From Sphingomonadaceae bacterium (GTDB lineage: Bacteria > Pseudomonadota > Alphaproteobacteria > Sphingomonadales > Sphingomonadaceae), in NCBI GenBank assembly GCA_020446665.1, contig JAGREF010000255.1:1-7672 (forward strand): a stretch of 7,672 nt of DNA, written 5' to 3'. Made by a program: the position numbers and the translations under genes. Below the pieces are notes generated by a model. It ran no database searches and had not been told where the DNA came from. It was given only the letters and a program-made list of their open reading frames with translations. Positions 1 to 5,852 of this stretch are shown in pieces; the first letter of the stretch is position 1, and each line of letters begins with the position of its first letter.

Positions 1-852
1 GAACTGGGTGTTCTGGAAATCGGCAATGGTCTGGCCGAAGGCATTGCGTTCGCTGGTGTAGTCCACCGTCCATTCGAGCATGGTTTCCGTGACTGTGGCC
101 GAACGGATAGCTTGGGCCAGCCGCTCTTGCGCCAGCTTTGTCATCATCAGCTTGAAGCCCTCGCCTTCGTTGCCGAGCATGGCGCTTGCAGGGACGCGCA
201 AATCCTCGAAGAACAGCTCCGACGTATCTTGCGCCTTCATGCCCAGCTTCTTGAGATTGTTGCCGCGTTTGAAGCCTGGCAGACTAGTATCGACTAGGAA
301 TAAAGTCACCCCATGAGCGCCTGCATCGGCATCGGTCTTTGTGGCCAAAACCAACACATCACACATCTGGCCGTTGGAAATGAACACCTTCTGTCCATTG
401 ATCACATAGTCATCTCCATCGCGCACAGCGCTCGTACGGATGGCCTTGAGATCGGAGCCCGCGTGCGGTTCCGTCATGCCCAGAGAACCGATCGCTTCAC
501 CCGTCACCATCTTGGGCAGCCAGTGCTTTTTCTGCTCCTCGGTGCCGAAGGACTTGATATAGGTGGCAACCAGATCCGTGTGGATCAGAAAGCCGGGTCC
601 GCTCGTGCCGGCTCGCCACAATTCCTCAAACACTACAACGTCATAAAGGTAGCCTGCGCCGAGACCGCCATATTCTTCGGGAACTGTGCAACACAGCATT
701 CCCGCTTCACCAGCCTTGGTCCAAAGTTCCCGTGGGACGATACCATCTTCTTCCCACTGATCGTGATACGGAACGATCTCGGTTTCGACAAACCGGCGCA
801 CAGATTCGCGCCAGATTTCGTGCTCGGACTCAAAGATACTGCGTTCAATCAT
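1..852 (-). CDS. Acyl-CoA dehydrogenase, C-terminus cut by window edge
   Basis: Flavoprotein expected to oxidise an acyl-CoA to the 2,3-enoyl-CoA in the cytoplasm, passing electrons to ETF. The 284 visible residues begin MIERSIFESEHEIW and hold the N-terminal helical domain (about 1-120, with VPEEYGGLGAG), the middle beta domain (GMTEPHAGSDL and INGQKVFISNG, typical flavin and substrate contacts) and the start of the C-terminal helical domain. Full-length relatives have about 380 residues, so roughly 100 lie beyond base 1. E243, in LAQERLAQ, sits where long-chain and isovaleryl-CoA dehydrogenases carry their catalytic base. The ATG follows the stop of the upstream SDR gene by four bases, and an AAGGGA-like ribosome site overlaps that stop, so the two are surely cotranscribed. 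Family assignment is secure; the substrate is unknown. Confidence 0.93.
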   Translation of the reverse strand, partial: MIERSIFESEHEIWRESVRRFVETEIVPYHDQWEEDGIVPRELWTKAGEAGMLCCTVPEEYGGLGAGYLYDVVVFEELWRAGTSGPGFLIHTDLVATYIKSFGTEEQKKHWLPKMVTGEAIGSLGMTEPHAGSDLKAIRTSAVRDGDDYVINGQKVFISNGQMCDVLVLATKTDADAGAHGVTLFLVDTSLPGFKRGNNLKKLGMKAQDTSELFFEDLRVPASAMLGNEGEGFKLMMTKLAQERLAQAIRSATVTETMLEWTVDYTSERNAFGQTIADFQNTQF

Positions 853-856
853 CAGA

Positions 857-1744
857 TCATCCCTTGCCCTGCGCCGCTTTGGACTTTGCCGTAGACGCCT
901 CGATTGCATCACGCGCGGCCTGCCACTGTTCCGCCGTCAGGTTGGTCAGGTCCGCGAAAGTGCTGGGTGCGGCGAGGTGCTGTCCGCCGTCGATGGCAAT
1001 CGTCTGCCCGGTCAGGAAGTTGCACGCGTCAGAGAGCAAGAAGGCAATCAGATTGGTCAACTCGGGCATTTCGCCATAACGCCGCATGGGAATGGTATCG
1101 CAATTCGTCGCCGAGCTTTGGGTATCAGGAAGTGGGTTAAGCTTTTCCCATGCTTCAGGCGTAGGAAACGGGCCGGGTGCCGTGGCGTTCAGGCGGATGC
1201 CATAAGGGCCCCATTCGCTCGCCAGTGACATAGTCATGGCATGTAGCGCCGTCTTGGCCATGGCGGATGGCACCACGAATGCAGAACCGGTCCAGACCCA
1301 GGTGACGAGATTGGAGACAACAGCACCCTTGATCCCCTGATCAATCCAGCGCTTCCCGCAGGACAGGGTTGCGTGAAAACTGCCATCCATCACAGTGGAG
1401 GTGATGGCGCGAAAGCCACGCGCGCTCAGATCCTTGGTCGGTGAGATGAAATTGGCCGCGGCATTGTTGACAAGACCGGTTAGCGGATCTTCTTTCCAGA
1501 TATCTCCGATCATCGCGTCAACGGCATCGGCATCGCGCACATCACAGGCGTGAGCTGAGACCGCGCCACCCGTGCTTGCGGCAATCTCTTGGGCGGTCTC
1601 CTCAAGCATGGCGAGGCGTCGCCCGCAGATATGGATATTTGCACCCAGGCCAGAAAGTGCGGCGGCAATTTGCTTGCCCAGCCCGCCACCACCACCAGTG
1701 ATAAGAATTGACTTGCCCGTCAGCGCATCTTCGCGAAAAATCAC
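857..1744 (-). CDS. 2,4-dienoyl-CoA reductase-like SDR oxidoreductase
   Basis: A 295-residue classical-fold SDR, closest in sequence style to mitochondrial/peroxisomal 2,4-dienoyl-CoA reductases (NADPH-dependent reduction of a dienoyl-CoA during oxidation of unsaturated acyl-CoAs). Visible motifs: TGGGGGLG (16-23) for the cofactor, CGRR after the second strand, which favours NADPH, NNAA (93-96), ANFISP (97-102), GSAFVVPSAMAK (153-164), PGPFPTPEAWEKL, and IDGG near the C-terminus. As in dienoyl-CoA reductases, the usual YxxxK motif reads SxxxK (S160, K164). The Tyr these enzymes use instead, 15 residues before Lys, is Trp149 here, so activity is uncertain. The GTG at 1744 was chosen because GGGGGAG lies four bases upstream and the protein then begins like relatives (IFREDALTGK). 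The frame stays open to 1873, but that stretch is promoter region. It could act on another enoyl-CoA or 3-ketoacyl-CoA. Confidence 0.88.
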   Translation of the reverse strand: MIFREDALTGKSILITGGGGGLGKQIAAALSGLGANIHICGRRLAMLEETAQEIAASTGGAVSAHACDVRDADAVDAMIGDIWKEDPLTGLVNNAAANFISPTKDLSARGFRAITSTVMDGSFHATLSCGKRWIDQGIKGAVVSNLVTWVWTGSAFVVPSAMAKTALHAMTMSLASEWGPYGIRLNATAPGPFPTPEAWEKLNPLPDTQSSATNCDTIPMRRYGEMPELTNLIAFLLSDACNFLTGQTIAIDGGQHLAAPSTFADLTNLTAEQWQAARDAIEASTAKSKAAQGKG

Positions 1745-1771
1745 AGCACTCCCCCGTGTCTTGGATTTTGG

Positions 1772-1798
1772 ACTATAGACTTGCAATCTCTTCGTCAA
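1772..1798 (-). promoter_or_regulatory. Predicted sigma70-like promoter, minus arm
   Basis: Read on the minus strand, TTGACG (1798-1793) matches the -35 consensus at five of six bases and TATAGT (1777-1772) matches the -10 consensus at five of six. The spacer is 15 bases, shorter than the ideal 17, so strength is uncertain. Transcription would start around 1765, about 20 bases before the GTG start of the SDR gene and upstream of its GGGGGAG ribosome site. This is prediction by eye only. Confidence 0.45.
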
Positions 1799-1830
1799 CA
1801 TGTTTACTACTGTTCTGCCTGACACGCTCT

Positions 1831-1860
1831 TTGCCAAAAGTCGGGCCCGTTTTGGATAAC
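1831..1860 (+). promoter_or_regulatory. Predicted sigma70-like promoter, plus arm
   Basis: TTGCCA (1831-1836) as -35 and GATAAC (1855-1860) as -10 are separated by 18 bases. Each matches the consensus at four of six positions, so this is a weak promoter that may need activation. Transcription would start near 1867, giving a short leader of about 20 bases before the ATG at 1886. The spacer contains an inverted repeat that could be an operator. Confidence 0.35.
1834..1855. promoter_or_regulatory. Inverted repeat, candidate operator
   Basis: The 8-base perfect palindrome CGGGCCCG (1842-1849) is flanked by outer arms CCAAAA (1834-1839) and TTTTGG (1850-1855). The left side carries two extra bases (GT), so the repeat is slightly asymmetric. 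It fills the spacer between the predicted -35 and -10 of the plus-strand promoter, where a bound repressor would block RNA polymerase. No following U-tract is present, so a terminator is unlikely. The cognate regulator is unknown. Confidence 0.4.
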
Positions 1861-1885
1861 AACAAGAACGCATAAGTTGGGGGAT

Positions 1886-3313
1886 ATGGGCACCTGGATC
1901 AAGTCGATTGGAGGATACCTCCCCTATCTGCGTCTCGACAGAAAGGTCGCAGCGCGCGAATTGGCGTGGACCGGGCTTTCCATGCCAGGAAAAGGCCTGC
2001 GCGCCGTAGCCAGCTGGGATGAAGATCCGCTAACGCTTGCGGCGGAGGCAAGCCGCACACTCATTGGCAAGGCCCCGCCTGCCGCAGTGCGGTTCGCCTC
2101 CACGTCAGCCTATTTCACAGATCGTTCACAAGCTGCCATGATGATCGATGCGCTGGCCTTTCCGCGCAGCACTAGATCGGCCGACGCGGCCAATTCGCGC
2201 CGCGCCGCGACAACCGCCTTGCTCGATGCCTTGCTGGCCTCTAGTGGCGAAGTTATCGCAGCTGCGGACAAGCGGGAGGTTCAGCCTGGCAACCCTTCAC
2301 AGCTTGCATTCGGCGATGGCGCTGCCGCCGTGCGCACCGGGCAGGCCGGCTGCGCGGAACTGGTCGGCTATGCATCACTGACTCACGATTTCATCGATCG
2401 CTACGCCTCGCAGGAGCATCCCACTTCCTACGCCTATGAAGAACGCTTTGTGCGGGATACCGCTGTGGGTGAGATCCTGCTGCCAACGATCAAGGCCGCA
2501 TGTGACATGGCCGGTGTTACACCAGAGGACATTGCCCATGTCGCGCTGGCCGAACCGGCCAGTGGCTGCTGGGCAGCCTGCGCCAGAGCCCTGCAATCCA
2601 ACGCCCCCAATCACTGCGCGACCGTTACGGAAAATGCCGGCGATCTGGGTGCGGCACACCCGCTTTACGGCTTTGGCCTTGCCCTCGCAGCAGCTCAGCC
2701 GGGAGAAATGGTGTTGCTGGTGGGGTTTGGCAGTGGCGCCGATGCCATGGTCTTTCGAGTCGACGAAGAGGTGCCGGGTGCGTCAACCATGGTGCAGGCG
2801 CTGGGTAAAGGGCAGCGCCTTACCAACATTTCCCGCTTCCTTAGCCTGACAGGCGGAATCGATATCGATTGGGGAATGCGCGCAGAATTCAATCAGAAGG
2901 CGCAAGCCACCGTGCTGGAGCGCATCGGTCGCGATACAATCGGCTTTATCGGTGGACGCGACAGCCAGGGCAATGTGCAGTTTCCCAAGAGCGATATTCC
3001 CGTCAACCCATCGCTCCACACACCTGAAACACTGGAAGATGTGCGACTGGCCGATGAATCGGCACAAATCGTCTCGATTACCGCTGACAGGCTCAATTTC
3101 ACGCCCGATCCTCCCTTCGATTTCGGCCTTGTCCAGTTCACCAATGGTGCGCGCGTACTGATGGAAATGGTCGACCGTCCGGTGACCGGTTTCGAGGTTG
3201 GGCAGGACGTGCGTATGCATTTGCGGATCAAGTCGAAAAACAGCTCATTGGGCTTTCGCACCTATTTCTGGAAAGCTGCACCGCTTGACCGGCCAGCACT
3301 GGGAGACGCCTGA
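1886..3313 (+). CDS. HMG-CoA synthase-like / DUF35 fusion, probable non-catalytic thiolase partner
   Basis: A 475-residue protein with two parts. Residues 1 to about 290 form a KAS III/HMG-CoA synthase-type thiolase fold: IGGYLPYLRL at the start, FGDGAAAV, then TENAGDLGAAHPLYG and LLVGFGSGADA. Residues about 300-475 resemble a DUF35 protein: an INQ-like lead-in helix, a degenerate zinc-ribbon region (356-378, with VQFPKS) and an OB-fold ending in FRTYFWKAAP. The synthase catalytic Cys region reads ANSRRAATTAL (102-112) with no Cys, and the His position in VALAEP is Ala222, so it is unlikely to be a condensing enzyme. No Cys occurs anywhere in the DUF35 half. Its stop overlaps the thiolase start by one base, which suggests it serves as a structural or CoA-binding subunit of that thiolase. 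The start is uncertain: ATG 1886 has a G-run two bases upstream; the in-frame TTG at 1877 is possible. Family is firm, role inferred. Confidence 0.88.
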   Translation: MGTWIKSIGGYLPYLRLDRKVAARELAWTGLSMPGKGLRAVASWDEDPLTLAAEASRTLIGKAPPAAVRFASTSAYFTDRSQAAMMIDALAFPRSTRSADAANSRRAATTALLDALLASSGEVIAAADKREVQPGNPSQLAFGDGAAAVRTGQAGCAELVGYASLTHDFIDRYASQEHPTSYAYEERFVRDTAVGEILLPTIKAACDMAGVTPEDIAHVALAEPASGCWAACARALQSNAPNHCATVTENAGDLGAAHPLYGFGLALAAAQPGEMVLLVGFGSGADAMVFRVDEEVPGASTMVQALGKGQRLTNISRFLSLTGGIDIDWGMRAEFNQKAQATVLERIGRDTIGFIGGRDSQGNVQFPKSDIPVNPSLHTPETLEDVRLADESAQIVSITADRLNFTPDPPFDFGLVQFTNGARVLMEMVDRPVTGFEVGQDVRMHLRIKSKNSSLGFRTYFWKAAPLDRPALGDA

Positions 3314-4512
3314 TGGCTGCCGGGATCAAGGACAAGGTTGCCATTATCGGCATGGGCTGCACCCGTTTTGGCGAACGGTGGGACAAGGGCGCAGACGGAC
3401 TGATGGTAGAGGCCTTTACCGAAGCGCTGGCTGATGCGGGAATCGAATCTGCACGCATTGGCGCGGCATGGGTCGGCAACGCACTTGATGATATCAATGT
3501 TGGCAATAGCGCCCTGCCCGCTGCCCATGCCTTGCGGCTGGACCGGGTGCCCGTCACCCGCGTGGAAAACATGTGCGCCACGGGGACGGAAGCCCTGCGC
3601 GGCGCGGCCTATGCCGTTGCATCGGGCGCGGTCGATATCGCGCTTGCTGTAGGTGTAGAAAAGCTCAAGGACACCGGCTATGCTGGCCTGCCCTTGCGCA
3701 CCAAGGGTGTGCAGAACGATTTGTGGATGCCCTATGGCTCGGCGCCCGGCACTTTTGCGCAGCTCGCCGGAGCCTACGCCGCACGCCACAATATCGATTC
3801 CAGTGACCTGAAACGGGCGATGGCGCATGTCTCATGGAAGAGCCACCAGAATGGCGCGAAGTCGCCCAAGGCCCATTTGCGCAAGGCCATCGACATAGAA
3901 AAGATCCTGTCAGCACCGCTGATAGCCGATCCACTGGGACTGTTCGATTGCTGCGGTGTATCAGATGGTGCGGCAGCGGCAATCGTTACGACGCCTGAAA
4001 TCGCCCGTGAGTTGGGAATAGACAATCCGGTTACGATCAAGGCGGTGCAACTTTCCGCCAGCAATGGCAATGAAATGCAATATGGTGACTGGGACGGTTC
4101 ATCGGTGCCCAACACACAGGCCGCCGCGCAGCGAGCCTATGCCGAAGCCGGGATCAGTGATCCAAAGGCAGATATCGACGTAACTGAAGTGCATGATTGC
4201 TTCTCCATCACAGAGCTGGTGATCATGGAAGACCTTGGGCTGTCCGATGCTGGCCGCGCGCCCGCTGATATCCTTGACGGACGTTACGATGCCGATGGCG
4301 ACATTCCCTGCCAGCTTGATGGCGGGCTGAAGTGTTTTGGCCACCCGGTAGGTGCATCGGGCCTGCGCATGGCCTATGAGGTCTATAACCAATTGCTGGA
4401 GCGCGCCGGGGATCGGCAACGCGCCAATGTCGAACTGGGGCTGACGCACAATCTTGGCGGTGCGCCCTTCAACAGTGTTGCCGCGGTCGCAATTCTGGGC
4501 CGAAAGGACTGA
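3313..4512 (+). CDS. SCP2/SCPx-type thiolase
   Basis: A 399-residue thiolase of the lipid-transfer/SCPx group, expected to cleave a 3-ketoacyl-CoA with CoA (or catalyse the reverse). The nucleophile Cys88 lies in VENMCATG. The HDCF motif (H294, D295, C296) supplies the second cysteine, and GHPVGASG (343-350, with H344) the catalytic His. HNLGG near the C-terminus replaces the CxG loop of classical thiolases, as is usual in this group. All expected catalytic residues are thus present, unlike the related retro-aldolases of steroid side-chain breakdown. There is no fused sterol-carrier domain. GGGAG (3301-3305) lies seven bases before the ATG, and the start overlaps the preceding stop by one base. 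SCPx-type thiolases often need a DUF35 partner; the upstream fusion is the obvious candidate. The substrate is unknown. Confidence 0.93.
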   Translation: MAAGIKDKVAIIGMGCTRFGERWDKGADGLMVEAFTEALADAGIESARIGAAWVGNALDDINVGNSALPAAHALRLDRVPVTRVENMCATGTEALRGAAYAVASGAVDIALAVGVEKLKDTGYAGLPLRTKGVQNDLWMPYGSAPGTFAQLAGAYAARHNIDSSDLKRAMAHVSWKSHQNGAKSPKAHLRKAIDIEKILSAPLIADPLGLFDCCGVSDGAAAAIVTTPEIARELGIDNPVTIKAVQLSASNGNEMQYGDWDGSSVPNTQAAAQRAYAEAGISDPKADIDVTEVHDCFSITELVIMEDLGLSDAGRAPADILDGRYDADGDIPCQLDGGLKCFGHPVGASGLRMAYEVYNQLLERAGDRQRANVELGLTHNLGGAPFNSVAAVAILGRKD

Positions 4513-4524
4513 GAGGAAACCTTC

Positions 4525-4980
4525 ATGGCAGGCTTGTTTTTCGATGAGCTCGAGGTCGGACAGGTGTTCGATCACGAAATTCGTCGCACCGTGCTGGAGA
4601 ACGACAATATGTTGTTCTCTGCGCTCACCTATAACCCGGCACAGCTTCACATCGATCATGCCTATGCGGCACAAACCGAGTTCGGCAAACCGCTGGTCAA
4701 CTCGATTTTCACTCTCGGTCTGGTGATCGGGTTGAGCGTTCAGGATACCACACTGGGGACCACGGTCGCCAATCTGGGCATGACTGACACGACTTTCCCA
4801 AAGCCGGTCTTTGCCGGAGACACGATCCGCTCGCGCACGACGGTGATGGAATTGCGCGAGAGCAAGTCACGACCCTCGCAGGGCATTGTAACCTTTGAAC
4901 ATGTTGGCCTGAACCAGCGTGACGAGGTCGTATGTCGCACCATTCGCAATGCCCTGATGTTGAAGAAGCCTGTCCAATGA
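4525..4980 (+). CDS. MaoC-family hydratase, itaconyl/mesaconyl-CoA hydratase-like
   Basis: A 151-residue single hot-dog domain protein expected to add water across an enoyl-CoA double bond, probably as a homo-oligomer. It shows FFDELEVGQVF at the start, DNMLFSALTYNPAQLHID (27-44), TEFGKPLVNS and GTTVANLGMTD, a pattern I associate with hydratases that work on itaconyl- or mesaconyl-CoA, such as the MaoC protein beside the CitE-like lyase in the Mycobacterium tuberculosis Rv2498c region. The classical hydratase 2 motif GDxNPxH is altered here: N37-P38 and H42 are kept with a two-residue insertion, and T35 stands at the Asp position. GAGGA (4513-4517) lies seven bases before the ATG, and the gene begins 12 bases after the thiolase stop. 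The CitE-like lyase follows with a four-base overlap, consistent with a hydratase-lyase pair. General enoyl-CoA hydratase activity is the alternative. Confidence 0.9.
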   Translation: MAGLFFDELEVGQVFDHEIRRTVLENDNMLFSALTYNPAQLHIDHAYAAQTEFGKPLVNSIFTLGLVIGLSVQDTTLGTTVANLGMTDTTFPKPVFAGDTIRSRTTVMELRESKSRPSQGIVTFEHVGLNQRDEVVCRTIRNALMLKKPVQ

Positions 4981-5852
4981 GAATGCGCTCGCTCCTGTTC
5001 GTTCCCGGCGATTCCGACCGGAAATTCGCCAAAGCTCAGACAAGCGGAGCCGACGTGCTGATCTTCGATCTTGAAGATGCAGTTGCGCCTTCGCAAAAGG
5101 ACATGGCTCGTGGTCTCGTCGCGGAATGGCTGACCCGAGCCGATGAACTGGAACCGTCGCTGTTTGTGCGCGTCAATCCGCTCGATACCGGCATGACGCA
5201 GGACGATCTGGCCGCTGTGGTCAAGCCCGGCCTTGCCGGAATTGTCGTGCCCAAGGCCAATGGCGCTCACGATATTGAAACAATCAGCGCCATGATTGAC
5301 CCGCTCGAGGCGGCTGCCGGAATGCCGGCCAAAAGCATCAGAATTGTAGTTGTCGCCACGGAAACGCCTGCCGCCATGTTTGCCCTCGGCTCTTACGCCC
5401 CGGCGCACAGCAGGCTGGCTGGCCTGACCTGGGGCGCAGAAGATCTGGGCGCAGTTATCGGCGTGACCACGAACAAGGAAGAGGATGGCAGCTGGACCTT
5501 CCCCTTTCAGATCGCGCGCGCACAATGCCTTTTTGCCGCAGCCAATGCCGGGGTCGCGCCCATTGACACGCTCTTTGCCGATTTTCGCGATGCTGACGGG
5601 CTGGAAGCCGATTGCCGCAAGGCCCGTCGCGATGGCTTTACCGGGCGCATCGCCATCCACCCCGCGCAGATCGAAACAATCAATCGCTGCTTTTCCCCGT
5701 CAGAGGATGACATCGCTGAGGCACGCAAAATCGTGGCTGCCTTTGCCGCCAGTCCCGATGCGGGAACGCTGGGAATTGACGGCAAGATGTATGACATTCC
5801 CCACCTGAAGGCCGCGCGCAAAACTCTGGCCGCGGCAGGAGAATCCGCATGA
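4977..5852 (+). CDS. CitE/HpcH-type CoA-ester lyase, citramalyl-CoA lyase-like
   Basis: A 291-residue TIM-barrel lyase of the CitE/HpcH/malyl-CoA lyase family, cytoplasmic and Mg-dependent, cleaving a 3-hydroxyacyl-CoA by retro-Claisen chemistry. Motifs: RSLLFVPG (4-11) at the CoA-binding N-terminus, FDLEDAV (30-36), FVRVN with R65, TETP with E129 and GAEDLG with D156 (expected Mg ligands), and GRIAIHPAQI. The length fits stand-alone lyases rather than the citrate lyase beta subunit, and no citrate lyase alpha, gamma or accessory genes are nearby. With the overlapping hydratase gene upstream, citramalyl-CoA to acetyl-CoA plus pyruvate is the favoured reaction; malyl- or methylmalyl-CoA are alternatives. 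ATG 4977 was chosen because it forms an ATGA overlap with the MaoC stop; the frame extends to an ATG at 4932 but that would add 15 atypical residues. ATG 4983 is also possible. Confidence 0.92.
   Translation: MRMRSLLFVPGDSDRKFAKAQTSGADVLIFDLEDAVAPSQKDMARGLVAEWLTRADELEPSLFVRVNPLDTGMTQDDLAAVVKPGLAGIVVPKANGAHDIETISAMIDPLEAAAGMPAKSIRIVVVATETPAAMFALGSYAPAHSRLAGLTWGAEDLGAVIGVTTNKEEDGSWTFPFQIARAQCLFAAANAGVAPIDTLFADFRDADGLEADCRKARRDGFTGRIAIHPAQIETINRCFSPSEDDIAEARKIVAAFAASPDAGTLGIDGKMYDIPHLKAARKTLAAAGESA

Larger units (their letters stand above)
1745..1885. promoter_or_regulatory. Divergent intergenic control region
   Basis: This 141-base stretch is the only real gap between genes in the window and separates two operons reading away from each other. 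It is more AT-rich than the flanking genes and contains one plausible promoter for each direction plus an inverted repeat, described separately. No gene for a regulator lies in the window, so a transcription factor encoded elsewhere may bind here. The motif TTTTGGA occurs twice on the plus strand (1766-1772 and 1850-1856), once near each predicted promoter. Confidence 0.7.

Noticed and set aside
313..894. 193-residue plus-strand open frame
   Set aside because: It is antisense to the acyl-CoA dehydrogenase and crosses into the SDR gene; no domain or ribosome site supports it.
1842..1849. Terminator hairpin at the CGGGCCCG palindrome
   Set aside because: The palindrome has no loop, no U-tract follows, and it lies between divergent genes rather than at an operon end.
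1745..1873. 43-residue N-terminal extension of the dienoyl-CoA reductase-like SDR
   Set aside because: The frame is open, but the added residues do not resemble an SDR start, they cover the predicted promoter, and the GTG at 1744 has a G-rich ribosome site and a family-like N-terminus.
1877..1885. TTG start for the HMG-CoA synthase-like/DUF35 gene
   Set aside because: It adds only three residues, uses a rare start codon and has no clear ribosome site; ATG 1886 was preferred, though its own site is weak.
1886..4512. Mevalonate-pathway HMG-CoA synthase plus acetoacetyl-CoA thiolase
   Set aside because: The synthase-like domain lacks the catalytic Cys and His, no other mevalonate gene is present, and all neighbours are catabolic.
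4932..4976. Upstream ATG for the CitE-like lyase
   Set aside because: It would overlap the hydratase gene by 49 bases and add residues unlike the family N-terminus, whereas ATG 4977 gives an ATGA overlap and starts just before RSLLFVPG.
4977..5852. Citrate lyase beta subunit
   Set aside because: No alpha, acyl-carrier gamma or accessory citrate lyase genes are nearby; the context favours a stand-alone CoA-ester lyase.
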